64,000 nt of DNA from Maribacter vaceletii (GTDB lineage: Bacteria > Bacteroidota > Bacteroidia > Flavobacteriales > Flavobacteriaceae): assembly GCF_003634105.1 (NCBI RefSeq), contig NZ_RBIQ01000007.1:1612001-1676000 (forward strand), written 5' to 3'. Below are positions 44,291-53,359 of the stretch, in pieces. Positions within the stretch are counted from its first letter, which is position 1. Every line of letters begins with the position of its first letter. The position numbers and the translations under genes are program-made. The notes under the pieces are model-generated. The model was not told the DNA's origin. It was given only the letters and a program-made list of their open reading frames with translations, and did no database searches.

Positions 44291-45529
44291 ATGAAAATTA
44301 GATTTGCTTTAATGATAGTTGCTCTAACCTTTAGTTTTTTTTCTTGTGAAAAAGAGGAAGATGGTAAGTATGCCGATTATTTAGTAGCAAGACCTTTAAA
44401 AATATCTAAAACAGAATTTAATAATGGCGTAGATATTATTGCTCCTATGCCAATAGATGAGTCTGGTAAAATATATGCATATAAAGAGTATATTTTTATA
44501 AATGACAAGTACAAAGGGGTTCATGTAATAGATAATACTAATCCGGCTTCTCCAAAGAAAATAGCCTTTATTAAAATCGCAGGTAATGTAGATATATCTA
44601 TAAAAGATGATTATTTATATGCAGATAGTATTACAGATTTAATGGTGTTAGATATATCCGATATAAATACTATTAAAATTGTAAATCGCTTAAAGAATGT
44701 TTTAAGAGATAATGTGGTGTGGCCAGTAGCAGATTTTTATGAATATGGAGAGGTAGATATTGAAAATGAGATTATAATTGGATGGGAAACAGTAACAGAA
44801 AGACGTTTGGTAGAAGAGTACGAAAAGCGTTTTGGAGGGCCAGATATTGCTCTTTTTGAAGATGCAAATGCTCGTACCGTAGGGCAAGGAGGGTCTTTAG
44901 CACGTTTTAAGATTGTGGAAGATTATTTATATGCGGTAGATAGTCATACTATAAATGTTTTTAATATTGAGGATTTAAGTGCGCCAAAAGATTTAGAAGA
45001 TGTATTCGCAGGTTTTGATATAGAAACTATTTTTAATAGAGGGAATCATCTTTTTTTAGGAAGCATGCGCGGTATGTATATCTATGATATTACTACACCA
45101 GCTACTCCTACTTTTGTTTCAGAATTTCAGCATGGTACCGCATGTGATCCTGTTGTAGTAGATGGCGATTATGCGTATGTTACTTTAAGAGGAGGCAATG
45201 CTTGTGGTGCAACAGAGAGCGGTTTATTTATTGTAGATATTTCTGTGATTTCTAATCCTGTTTTAGTGGAAAATTATCCTCTTGAGGGACCTTATGGCCT
45301 GGGGATAAAAGATGAAAAATTATTTATTTGTGATGGTGAAGCAGGATTAAAAGTATACGATAAGACTAATATTGAAAATTTAAAAGAGTTAAATCATTTT
45401 AAAGATATAGATACTTTTGATGTAATTCCGTTAGAAAACCAATTATTAATGGTAGGCGATGAAATCTTATATCAATACGAGTATTTAAATAATAACATAA
45501 AGTTAATAAGCACTTTAGAGTTAAATTAG
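44291..45529 (+). CDS. LVIVD-repeat (beta-propeller) lipoprotein
   Basis: A 412-residue surface or periplasmic lipoprotein with a signal peptide ending in FSFFSC. Multiple LVIVD-type blades are visible, each about 45 residues with a central VIDN/VLDIS/IFNIED/IYDI/IVDI core: KGVHVIDNTNPASPKKIA, DLMVLDISDINTIKIVN, NVFNIEDLSAPKDL, GMYIYDITTPATPTFVS and LFIVDISVISNPVLVE. Such propellers mediate protein-protein contacts and have no known catalysis. It is transcribed alone, 74 bases after the methyltransferase gene, and ends at a terminator. Confidence 0.85.
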   Translation: MKIRFALMIVALTFSFFSCEKEEDGKYADYLVARPLKISKTEFNNGVDIIAPMPIDESGKIYAYKEYIFINDKYKGVHVIDNTNPASPKKIAFIKIAGNVDISIKDDYLYADSITDLMVLDISDINTIKIVNRLKNVLRDNVVWPVADFYEYGEVDIENEIIIGWETVTERRLVEEYEKRFGGPDIALFEDANARTVGQGGSLARFKIVEDYLYAVDSHTINVFNIEDLSAPKDLEDVFAGFDIETIFNRGNHLFLGSMRGMYIYDITTPATPTFVSEFQHGTACDPVVVDGDYAYVTLRGGNACGATESGLFIVDISVISNPVLVENYPLEGPYGLGIKDEKLFICDGEAGLKVYDKTNIENLKELNHFKDIDTFDVIPLENQLLMVGDEILYQYEYLNNNIKLISTLELN

Positions 45530-45546
45530 AGTGCAGTAATACCTAG

Positions 45547-45579
45547 TAAAAAGCTCCTTTTTAAGGAGCTTTTTTTTAT
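45547..45579 (+). terminator. Rho-independent terminator before topA
   Basis: AAAAGCTCCTT and AAGGAGCTTTT form an 11-bp stem around a short T/A loop and run into eight Ts, about 20 bases past the LVIVD gene. Confidence 0.92.
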
Positions 45580-45619
45580 ACATATATATTAGGTATAACA
45601 TTTTATTAAAAATTTCGAC

Positions 45620-45627
45620 TACTTTTG
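45620..45627 (+). promoter_or_regulatory. -7 promoter element for topA
   Basis: TACTTTTG matches TAnnTTTG exactly and lies 19 bases before the topA ATG at 45647, just after the upstream terminator. Confidence 0.6.
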
Positions 45628-45646
45628 TTGCTTCAAAAAGGAATGA

Positions 45647-48154
45647 ATGGCTAAGAATTTAGTAATAGTAGAGTCGCCAGCAAAGGCAAAAACCATAGAG
45701 AAGTTTTTAGGTAAAGATTTTAAAGTAGAGTCTAGTTTTGGGCATATTGCAGATTTACCTTCTAAAGAATTAGGTGTAGATGTCGATAAAGATTTTGAAC
45801 CTAAATATATAGTAGATAAGGATAAGAAAGCCTTAGTTAAAAAACTAAGGGATTTAGCAAAGAAAGCAGATACTATATGGCTAGCGAGTGATGAAGATCG
45901 TGAGGGAGAAGCTATTTCTTGGCATTTAGCAGAGGAACTAAAATTGGATAAAGATAAAACAAAAAGAATTGTTTTTAACTCTATTACTAAATCGGCAATT
46001 CAGAAAGCAATTGAAAATCCAAGAGAAATAAATTATAATTTGGTAAATGCCCAACAAGCCAGAAGGGTGTTAGACCGTTTGGTAGGGTACCAGTTATCAC
46101 CAGTACTTTGGAAAAAAATTAAGCCAGGACTTTCTGCAGGTAGAGTGCAATCTGTAGCAGTACGTCTAATTGTAGAAAGGGAACGTAGTATTGAAGCGTT
46201 TACGCCAGTAGCTTCCTATAGAATAGCAGCGCAATTTGTTACCAAAGAAGGTAGTGTGTTTACTGCTAAACTTAATAAAACATTTGCTTCTAAAGAAGAT
46301 GCACAAGCGTTTTTAGATAAGAATATAGATGCTAATTTTTCAGTAGGAAACTTAGATAAAAAACCGGCTAAGAAGTCGCCATCAGCACCATTTACAACAT
46401 CTACATTACAGCAAGAAGCATCTAGGAAATTATATTTTTCGGTAGGTAGAACCATGCAAGTGGCACAACGATTATATGAAGCAGGTCTTATTACATACAT
46501 GAGAACGGATAGTGTAAATCTTTCTAGTGAAGCTATTACTGCTGCAAAAGATGCTATTATACAAAACTATGGAGAATCCTATAGTACAGTACGTAATTTT
46601 ACAGGGAAAACTAAAGGGGCACAAGAAGCGCATGAAGCAGTAAGACCTACAGATATGTTAAAGTCTTCTGTTTCTTTAGAACGTGATCAGTCTAAATTAT
46701 ATGAACTTATTTGGAAGCGTACTATAGCATCTCAAATGAGTGATGCTCAGTTAGAACGTACCAATGTTAAAATAAAAACCAATACCCATTCTGAAGAGTT
46801 TACAGCAAATGGAGAGGTTATAAAATTTGATGGTTTCTTAAAAGTGTATTTAGAAAGTTCTGATGATGAGGATCAAGCAGAAGAGCAAGAAGGTATGTTG
46901 CCTGCAATGCAAGTTGGGGAAGCTTTAAGCAACAAATATATTACAGCTACAGAGCGTTTTTCTAGAGCACCATATAGATTTACAGAAGCTTCTTTGGTTA
47001 AGAAATTAGAAGAATTAGGAATAGGAAGACCATCTACTTACGCCCCAACTATTTCTACAGTTCAAAATAGGGGATATATTGAGAAAGGAACTATAGAAGG
47101 TGTAGAAAGAAAATACACCCAGTTAGTTTTAGAGGCAAATACTGTAAAGGAAAAGAACCTTACGGAAACTGTAGGGTCAGATAAAGGTAAAATGGTACCT
47201 ACAGATATTGGAATGATTGTTACCGATTTCTTAGTAAGTAATTTTGCTAACATTTTAGATTATAATTTCACAGCAAAAGTAGAAGAAGATTTTGATGAAA
47301 TAGCAACAGGCGAAGAAGACTGGAAAAAAGTAATGAAAACTTTTTACAAAGATTTTCATCCAACAGTTTTAGATGTAGAAGCAAATGCAGAGCGAGCAAG
47401 TGGAGAACGTATTTTAGGAAAAGACCCAAAATCTGGCAGACAGGTTTCTGTACGTTTAGGAAGATTTGGACCTATGGTACAAATTGGTACCGCAGAAGAA
47501 GAAGAGAAACCATTATTTGCTAGTTTACTTCCAGAACAAAATTTAGGAAGTATTACCTATGAAGAAGCAATGGAACTTTTTAAATTACCTAGAGAATTAG
47601 GAGTTTATGAAGGAGAAGAAGTTGCTGCAAATGTTGGTAGATTTGGGCCATACGTTCGTTTTGGAAAGAAATTTATTTCTCTTCCAAAAGACGAAAGTGC
47701 TATGAATGTTACTATGGAAAGAGCCATAGAACTTATTATTGAAAAGCAAAAAGCAGATGCTCCTATTGCAACTTATGAAAATAAGGATGTGCAGAAAGGA
47801 GTGGGTCGTTTTGGACCTTTTATTAAATGGGATGGAATGTTTATTAACGTAAACAAGAAATACGATTTTGATAATCTTTCTCAAGCAGATATTGAAGAAC
47901 TTATTGAAACTAAAAAGCAAAAAGAAATAGATAAAGTTGTTCATAATTGGGAAGAAGAAGGCATACGTGTAGAAAAGGCAAGATGGGGAAGGCATAATGT
48001 TCTAAAAGGAAAAATTAAAGTAGAACTCGCAAAAACTGTAGATGCTGCAGCTATGACTTTAGAAGAAGCAAAAGCTTTAATAGAGGCAAAAACACCTAAG
48101 AAAAAAGCAAAGGCAAAGCCAAAAGCAAAAGCAAAACCAAAAGCTAAGAAATAA
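45647..48154 (+). CDS. topA: DNA topoisomerase I
   Basis: An 835-residue type IA topoisomerase that relaxes negative supercoils. The Toprim domain opens the protein (VIVESPAKAKTIEKFLG) with ASDEDREGEAISWHL acidic residues. The catalytic Tyr is in GLITYMRTDSVNLS near residue 285. The C-terminal part replaces zinc fingers by four GRFGP-type repeats (RLGRFGPMVQIG, NVGRFGPYVRFG, GVGRFGPFIKWD, KARWGRHNVLKG). It ends in a Lys/Ala/Pro tail of about 20 residues that would bind DNA or acidic partners. The next gene starts 2 bases after its stop. Confidence 0.97.
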   Translation: MAKNLVIVESPAKAKTIEKFLGKDFKVESSFGHIADLPSKELGVDVDKDFEPKYIVDKDKKALVKKLRDLAKKADTIWLASDEDREGEAISWHLAEELKLDKDKTKRIVFNSITKSAIQKAIENPREINYNLVNAQQARRVLDRLVGYQLSPVLWKKIKPGLSAGRVQSVAVRLIVERERSIEAFTPVASYRIAAQFVTKEGSVFTAKLNKTFASKEDAQAFLDKNIDANFSVGNLDKKPAKKSPSAPFTTSTLQQEASRKLYFSVGRTMQVAQRLYEAGLITYMRTDSVNLSSEAITAAKDAIIQNYGESYSTVRNFTGKTKGAQEAHEAVRPTDMLKSSVSLERDQSKLYELIWKRTIASQMSDAQLERTNVKIKTNTHSEEFTANGEVIKFDGFLKVYLESSDDEDQAEEQEGMLPAMQVGEALSNKYITATERFSRAPYRFTEASLVKKLEELGIGRPSTYAPTISTVQNRGYIEKGTIEGVERKYTQLVLEANTVKEKNLTETVGSDKGKMVPTDIGMIVTDFLVSNFANILDYNFTAKVEEDFDEIATGEEDWKKVMKTFYKDFHPTVLDVEANAERASGERILGKDPKSGRQVSVRLGRFGPMVQIGTAEEEEKPLFASLLPEQNLGSITYEEAMELFKLPRELGVYEGEEVAANVGRFGPYVRFGKKFISLPKDESAMNVTMERAIELIIEKQKADAPIATYENKDVQKGVGRFGPFIKWDGMFINVNKKYDFDNLSQADIEELIETKKQKEIDKVVHNWEEEGIRVEKARWGRHNVLKGKIKVELAKTVDAAAMTLEEAKALIEAKTPKKKAKAKPKAKAKPKAKK

Positions 48155-48156
48155 AT

Positions 48157-49311
48157 ATGGCGTATGATTTTTTAGTGCCTGTAGAAGATAAAGTAATGGC
48201 ACATTGCGAGTTGTTACCAGAACAATCTTTAGGGAAAAATATTTATGCGCACACAGAAAGAGATGGTTTACCGGTCTTGGCAAATGCATCCATAGCCCTT
48301 TTAGGTGTAAAAGAGTCTAGAAATGCTTTTGAAAAAAAAACAGAAAAGTTAGATGTTTCTGCTATAAGGATACAGTTTTACAAATTAATGTCTGGCAATT
48401 GGAATTCTACCATTGTAGATATGGGAGACATTGAAGAAGGAGAATCTGTTGAAGATACATACTTTGTAGTAAAAGAAATTGTTGCAGGATTACTAGAAGA
48501 AAATATAGTTCCTATTATTTTAGGAGCAACACAAGATATTACCTATGCAGCTTACAGAGCTTTTGATGGTATAAAAGACATGATTAATTTAGTGGCTGTA
48601 GATAGCCGCTTTGATTTTGGAATGGAAGATGAACTTATTTCTTCTCATTCTTATATGAGTAAAATTATTACAGATAAGCCCAATAACTTATTTAACTTCT
48701 CTAACATAGGATACCAAAGTTATTTTAATGCGCAAGAAGAATTAGACCTTATGGAGCGTCTTTTTTTTGATTCCTATAGGTTAGGAGAAATGGTTAACGA
48801 CATTACTCTGGCAGAACCTGTGCTAAGAAACGCACATATGGTAAGCTTAGATACAAGAGCAATAAGAGCTAGTGAAATTTGCTTATCTGCTAATTTTTCT
48901 CCAAACGGATTTAGTGGGCCAGAAATTTGTGCCATTGCAAGATACGCTGGTATTAGTGATAAAGTTAGCGTATTTGGTATTTATGAAATGGAAAATACAG
49001 TGCAGTCTAGCCAATTAATTGCACAAATGATGTGGTATTTTGTAGAAGGTTTTAACTTTAGAATAGAAGAATCTCCATACTCAAATACAGACTTTAATAA
49101 GTATATAGTACCTAATGAGACCGAAGAACTTATTTTTCATAAGAGCTTGTTAACAGAAAGATGGTGGGTAGAAGTACCATCAATAATATCTTCACATACT
49201 AAAACAAATTCACCTGCGTTATTACCATGCACAGAAAAGGACTATTTAGATGCATGTAATCAAAATATTCCGGAAAGGTGGTTTAAAGCATATAAGAAAG
49301 GCTTTAATTAA
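48157..49311 (+). CDS. Arginase/formimidoylglutamase-fold protein with degenerate metal site
   Basis: A 384-residue ureohydrolase-fold protein. The three signature motifs that hold two Mn2+ ions are recognisable but altered: GGDHS reads GATQD, DAHxD reads DSRFD and SxDxDxxDP reads SLDTRAIRA. The His ligands are gone and several Asp are replaced, so hydrolysis of formimidoylglutamate or arginine is unlikely. It starts 2 bases after topA and precedes gldK by 123 bases, a linkage I also associate with other gliding Bacteroidota. It may be a structural or regulatory protein. Automatic annotation as HutG would be misleading. Confidence 0.75.
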   Translation: MAYDFLVPVEDKVMAHCELLPEQSLGKNIYAHTERDGLPVLANASIALLGVKESRNAFEKKTEKLDVSAIRIQFYKLMSGNWNSTIVDMGDIEEGESVEDTYFVVKEIVAGLLEENIVPIILGATQDITYAAYRAFDGIKDMINLVAVDSRFDFGMEDELISSHSYMSKIITDKPNNLFNFSNIGYQSYFNAQEELDLMERLFFDSYRLGEMVNDITLAEPVLRNAHMVSLDTRAIRASEICLSANFSPNGFSGPEICAIARYAGISDKVSVFGIYEMENTVQSSQLIAQMMWYFVEGFNFRIEESPYSNTDFNKYIVPNETEELIFHKSLLTERWWVEVPSIISSHTKTNSPALLPCTEKDYLDACNQNIPERWFKAYKKGFN

Positions 49312-49434
49312 CATAAAATTTTTTTAAAAGGATTACAAGTACAATACAATAATTTGCTCAAAACGTAGTTTTAGAGAGTAGAATAAACAATTGTGTTTGC
49401 AATTTTTAACCATAATCGAAATTTAACCTAAAGT

Positions 49435-50799
49435 ATGAAGAAGCTATTGTTATCATCTATAGCGTTTGTTTTTTTACTCACGAGTTGTGGGTCTAAAACT
49501 AAAGGAGAGCTAGTCGGAGTCCAAGGAAAGAAATGGTATCCGGAAAAACCCTACGGAATGGAATTAATCCCAAGAGGATCTTTCATTATGGGTAAAAGTG
49601 AGGAAGACCAAGCTAAAGTTCTTAACGCACCAACCAAAACAGTAACCGTTCGTTCTTTTTATATGGATGATACTGAAATTACAAATAGCGAATATCGCCA
49701 GTTTGTAGAGTGGGTAAAAGATTCTATTACCAGAACAAAATTAGCTATTCTTGCTGATGAATTAGGTATAGGTCCAGAAGAAGGGGGAATTGGAGATTTT
49801 GTATTTAAAGATGCAGATACTACAAAAGCTTCTGTATACGATAAGTATATGTTAGACAATTATTCTGGTATGGGCGAAACTGGTTTTGAAGGAAGAGCGC
49901 TTAATAAAGATGAAAATCTTATTTGGGACGTTTCAGAATATCCAGATGAATATTATACCGAAGTAATGGACTCTCTTTATATTCCTGAAGAAGAATCATA
50001 CAATGGGCAAAGAACAATAGACGTTACTAAACTTAAATATAAGTATAGTTGGATGGATATTGAAGCTGCTGCACGTTCTTCTAGAAAAGAAAATAAGAGT
50101 AGAAAAGACTTTATTCGTCATGAAGAGTTAGAAATTTATCCAGATACAACGGTATGGATTCGCGATTTTGAGTATTCTTATAATGAGCCAATGCACAATG
50201 ATTATTTTTGGCATGATGCATATAGTGAATACCCTGTAGTTGGTATCTCTTGGAAGCAAGCACAAGCTTTTTGTAACTGGAGAACTAAACACAAAAATGA
50301 TGACCAAAAAAGTAAAGGAAAACAATTTGTAAATAAATTTAGACTACCTACAGAAGCAGAATGGGAATATGCAGCAAGAGGTGGTATTGAAGGAGGAACG
50401 TACCCATGGGGTGGTCCTTATGTAATTAGTGATACAGGATGTTTTATGGCAAATTTTAAACCACAACGTGGAGATTATGCAGCCGATCAAGCACTATATA
50501 CTGTAGAAGCTAAATCTTACGAACCTAACGATTTTAACTTGTATAACATGGCAGGTAATGTTTCGGAATGGACAAATTCTAGCTATGATCCAAACTCTTA
50601 CGAATATGTGTCTACTATGAACCCTAATGGTGGCGATGGTAGTAACGAAAGAAAAGTTATTAGAGGTGGTTCTTGGAAAGATGTTGCTTATTTCCTACAA
50701 GTAAGTACAAGAGATTATGAATACGCAGATTCTGCACGTAGTTATGTTGGTTTTAGAACCGTACAAGATTACATGGGAGAAGAAGATTCAACTAGATAA
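49435..50799 (+). CDS. gldK: Gliding motility / type IX secretion lipoprotein GldK
   Basis: A 454-residue outer-membrane lipoprotein (signal ending LLTSC, Cys 18) of the formylglycine-generating-enzyme (SUMF1) fold, without known catalysis in this family. GMELIPRGSFIMGKS begins the fold, and NKFRLPTEAEWEYAARGG, YNMAGNVSEWTNSSYDPN and RKVIRGGSWKDVAYFLQVSTRDY finish it. With GldN it forms the periplasmic ring under the type IX translocon (PorK/PorN in Porphyromonas). It opens gldKLMN. A large insert between the first and last FGE motifs (about residues 100-250) is typical for GldK. Confidence 0.97.
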   Translation: MKKLLLSSIAFVFLLTSCGSKTKGELVGVQGKKWYPEKPYGMELIPRGSFIMGKSEEDQAKVLNAPTKTVTVRSFYMDDTEITNSEYRQFVEWVKDSITRTKLAILADELGIGPEEGGIGDFVFKDADTTKASVYDKYMLDNYSGMGETGFEGRALNKDENLIWDVSEYPDEYYTEVMDSLYIPEEESYNGQRTIDVTKLKYKYSWMDIEAAARSSRKENKSRKDFIRHEELEIYPDTTVWIRDFEYSYNEPMHNDYFWHDAYSEYPVVGISWKQAQAFCNWRTKHKNDDQKSKGKQFVNKFRLPTEAEWEYAARGGIEGGTYPWGGPYVISDTGCFMANFKPQRGDYAADQALYTVEAKSYEPNDFNLYNMAGNVSEWTNSSYDPNSYEYVSTMNPNGGDGSNERKVIRGGSWKDVAYFLQVSTRDYEYADSARSYVGFRTVQDYMGEEDSTR

Positions 50800-50887
50800 G
50801 AATTATTTTAAACAATAATAATTAAACACAAGTATCAAATTTTAACCAAATCTTTATTATTTATTAAACCTTAAATTAAATTAAATT

Positions 50888-51541
50888 ATGGCACAGTCAA
50901 AATCAACAAAGAAATTATTTAATATGGCCTACGGTCTTGGGGCATCTATTGTAATTATCGGAGCATTATTTAAAATCCTTCACTGGGAATTAGGACCATT
51001 AAATGGTGGCGTTCTTTTAGCGATAGGTCTTATTACAGAGGCAGCAATTTTTGCTATTAGTGCATTCGAACCAATAGAAGACGAGTACGATTGGTCTTTA
51101 GTATATCCAGAATTAGCAGGTGGAGAAGGTTCTCCAAGAGCTGCAAGTGAAGCTGCTGAAGTTAAAGAAGCAGAAGCATCTTTATCTAAAAAATTAGATA
51201 ACTTATTACAAGAAGCAGGTGTAGATGCTAACTTAATGGAGAGCTTAGGTTCTAGTATTAAAAACTTTGAAGGAGCTGCAAAAGGAATTGCACCTACTGT
51301 AGATGCAATGGAGTCTACTAAAAAGTATTCTGAAGAAATGGTACATGCTGCCGCTCAAATGGAATCTTTAAACAGTCTTTATAAAGTACAGTTAGAGAGT
51401 GCAAGTAAGCAAGCTTCTGTAAATGAAGAAGTAGTGCAAAATGCAAGTGCATTAAAAGAGCAAATGGCCTCTTTATCTACAAACTTATCTTCATTAAATG
51501 GAGTATATGGTGGAATGTTATCTGCAATGAGCAAAAACTAA
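50888..51541 (+). CDS. gldL: Type IX secretion / gliding motor protein GldL
   Basis: A 217-residue inner-membrane protein with two helices (about residues 13-33 and 40-60) and a long cytoplasmic tail predicted as coiled coil (residues 85-215). The acidic residue in the second helix (E51 in LITEAAIF) corresponds to the Glu needed for proton-driven motor function in studied GldL. With GldM it forms the rotary motor that powers secretion and gliding. It lies 88 bases after gldK and 52 before gldM, in the usual order. Confidence 0.97.
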   Translation: MAQSKSTKKLFNMAYGLGASIVIIGALFKILHWELGPLNGGVLLAIGLITEAAIFAISAFEPIEDEYDWSLVYPELAGGEGSPRAASEAAEVKEAEASLSKKLDNLLQEAGVDANLMESLGSSIKNFEGAAKGIAPTVDAMESTKKYSEEMVHAAAQMESLNSLYKVQLESASKQASVNEEVVQNASALKEQMASLSTNLSSLNGVYGGMLSAMSKN

Positions 51542-51593
51542 TTAGAGATTAGTAAATAACCCCAAATTAATAACAAAATCTAATTAGAAAAAC

Positions 51594-53162
51594 ATGGCAG
51601 GAGGAAAACAGTCACCACGTCAGAAAATGGTAAACCTAATGTATTTGGTTTTCATTTGTATGCTGGCCTTAAATATGAGTAAAGAAGTTCTAGCGGCATT
51701 CGGTATTATGAATGTAAAAATGGAAGCTTCTAATGCAAAAACCACAGAAAGTAACCTAGCTTTCTTAACAGGTTTAGAAACAAAAGCATCAGAAAATGCT
51801 GAAAAATTTGGTCCTTTATATAAGGATGCAAAGAAGATAAAAGAATTATCTAAAGATTACTATGATTATTTGGAAGGTCTTAAGTCAGAAATGATGACAG
51901 GCGTAGAAGATCCAACAGATTATGCAGTAATGGATAAATCAGATTTCTTAGATCAAAAATTCTTTCAAGGAGAAAATCTTGCCGAAGGTGGCCAAGAGTT
52001 CTTAAAAAGAATTAACGATTACCGCACACAAGTATCAGCTGTTTTACCAGAAAGTATGAAAGATGTTAAATCATCTGTTGTTACTAGATTTGAAACTGGT
52101 GATGCTAATGGTAAAGTTGAAAAGAGAGATGGTACTAAGCAAGATTGGATTAACTATCATTATGAAGGTTTTCCATTAATTGCTTCTTTAGCTAAAATCA
52201 CAGCTTTACAGTCTGATATTAAGGCAACAGAAGAAGATGCTTTAAAATCTATGTTACAAGGACAATTAAGTAGCGAAGTTTCTATGACAAACTATACTAC
52301 TTTATTAGAGCAAGAGAAATCTGCATTCTATTCTGGAGAAAAGTTTTCAGGAAGTGTAGTATTAGGTCGTAAAGATGCTACTACTAAGCCAAATGAGGTT
52401 AACTTAAAGTTAGACGGTAGAAAATTAGTAGAAGGAAAAGATTACGAGATTAAAGATGGTCAGGTAAAGTTATTAGTTAGTGCTGGTGCTCCTGGAGATC
52501 ACAAAATTGAAGGTAATCTAGTATTTATGCAAGATGGTGAGCGTACAGAAGTACCTGTATCTTCAACATTTGCTACAATATCTAAGCCTAATGCAGCATT
52601 AATTGCAGCAGATAAGATGAACGTTGTTTATCGTGGTGTTCCTAACCCAATGTCTATCTCTATACCTGGTATACCTAACAATAAAGTTAGTGCATCTGCA
52701 GCTGGTCTTAGAAAAAGCTCTGGTAGCAAGTATATTATGACACCAGGAAAAGGAAGAACAGTAAGTATTGTTGCTTCTGGTACATTACCTGACGGACAAA
52801 GAGTATCTTCTAAATCTGAATTTAGAATTAAAGATATTCCAAGACCATCTGGAGCTATTAGAGGAGAATCTGGTTCTGCTAAAATGCCAAGAAAAAACTT
52901 AGAAATGTCTACAGTTGGTGCATTATTAGAAGACTTTGATTTTGATTTAAATCTTAAAGTAAGCGGATTTAAATTTAAAGTTCCTGGACAACCAACAGTT
53001 AGCGTTAAAGGTAGTAGATTAGACTCAAGAGCTAAATCTGCGCTGAAGAGAGCTAAAAGAGGTGATGCAGTTCAAATATTTGATATTAACGCATATATCA
53101 CAAACAATAAAGGTTATAAATTAAAGAAAGTATCTCCAGTAGTTGTTGAGATTACTAACTAA
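51594..53162 (+). CDS. gldM: Type IX secretion / gliding motor protein GldM
   Basis: A 522-residue protein with one transmembrane helix near the N-terminus (about residues 13-33) and a large periplasmic part of four domains. Arg 9 in KQSPRQKM matches the Arg thought to contact the GldL Glu. VLAAFGIMNVKMEAS begins the periplasmic D1 domain. GldM transmits torque from GldL across the periplasm to the GldK-GldN ring. Its stop is followed by a large stem-loop and a dispersed repeat before gldN, unlike the tight gap to gldL. Confidence 0.97.
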   Translation: MAGGKQSPRQKMVNLMYLVFICMLALNMSKEVLAAFGIMNVKMEASNAKTTESNLAFLTGLETKASENAEKFGPLYKDAKKIKELSKDYYDYLEGLKSEMMTGVEDPTDYAVMDKSDFLDQKFFQGENLAEGGQEFLKRINDYRTQVSAVLPESMKDVKSSVVTRFETGDANGKVEKRDGTKQDWINYHYEGFPLIASLAKITALQSDIKATEEDALKSMLQGQLSSEVSMTNYTTLLEQEKSAFYSGEKFSGSVVLGRKDATTKPNEVNLKLDGRKLVEGKDYEIKDGQVKLLVSAGAPGDHKIEGNLVFMQDGERTEVPVSSTFATISKPNAALIAADKMNVVYRGVPNPMSISIPGIPNNKVSASAAGLRKSSGSKYIMTPGKGRTVSIVASGTLPDGQRVSSKSEFRIKDIPRPSGAIRGESGSAKMPRKNLEMSTVGALLEDFDFDLNLKVSGFKFKVPGQPTVSVKGSRLDSRAKSALKRAKRGDAVQIFDINAYITNNKGYKLKKVSPVVVEITN

Positions 53163-53180
53163 TAATTAATAACTCATAAA

Positions 53181-53236
53181 TGTAATGAGCCACCTTAAAA
53201 AATGGTTTGTTAAAAACCAAAAGTTGGCTCATCACA
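53181..53236 (+). repeat. Stem-loop between gldM and gldN
   Basis: ATGAGCCA (53185-53192) pairs with TGGCTCAT (53225-53232), extended with one mismatch by CTT/AAG inside and TGT/ACA outside; an inner hairpin TGGTTT/AAACCA fills the loop. No T-run follows, so it is not a standard terminator. It could be a processing or attenuation signal. Confidence 0.6.
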
Positions 53237-53250
53237 TTTAAATAAATAAT

Positions 53251-53343
53251 TTCGGGATAAGCCCATGAGATATTCATAAGAAAATAATCTTTTGAATTAT
53301 AGAAAACCCTCGGAGCATATAAATCTCGATTATCGAGTAAAAA
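53251..53343 (-). repeat. Dispersed intergenic repeat, copy 2
   Basis: Read on the minus strand this matches copy 1 (43431-43522) over about 90 bp: it shares TTTTACTC, ATAATCGAGATTTA, CTCCGAGG and TGGGCTT in the same order with near-equal spacing. It ends 16 bases before the gldN ATG, so it sits between gldM and gldN within one operon and lies in the transcript. No coding frame is visible. Confidence 0.7.
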
Positions 53344-53359
53344 CAATAAATAGTTACAA

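Noticed and set aside
48157-49311. Annotation as an active formimidoylglutamase (HutG)
   Set aside because: The metal-ligand motifs are degenerate and no other histidine-degradation gene is nearby.
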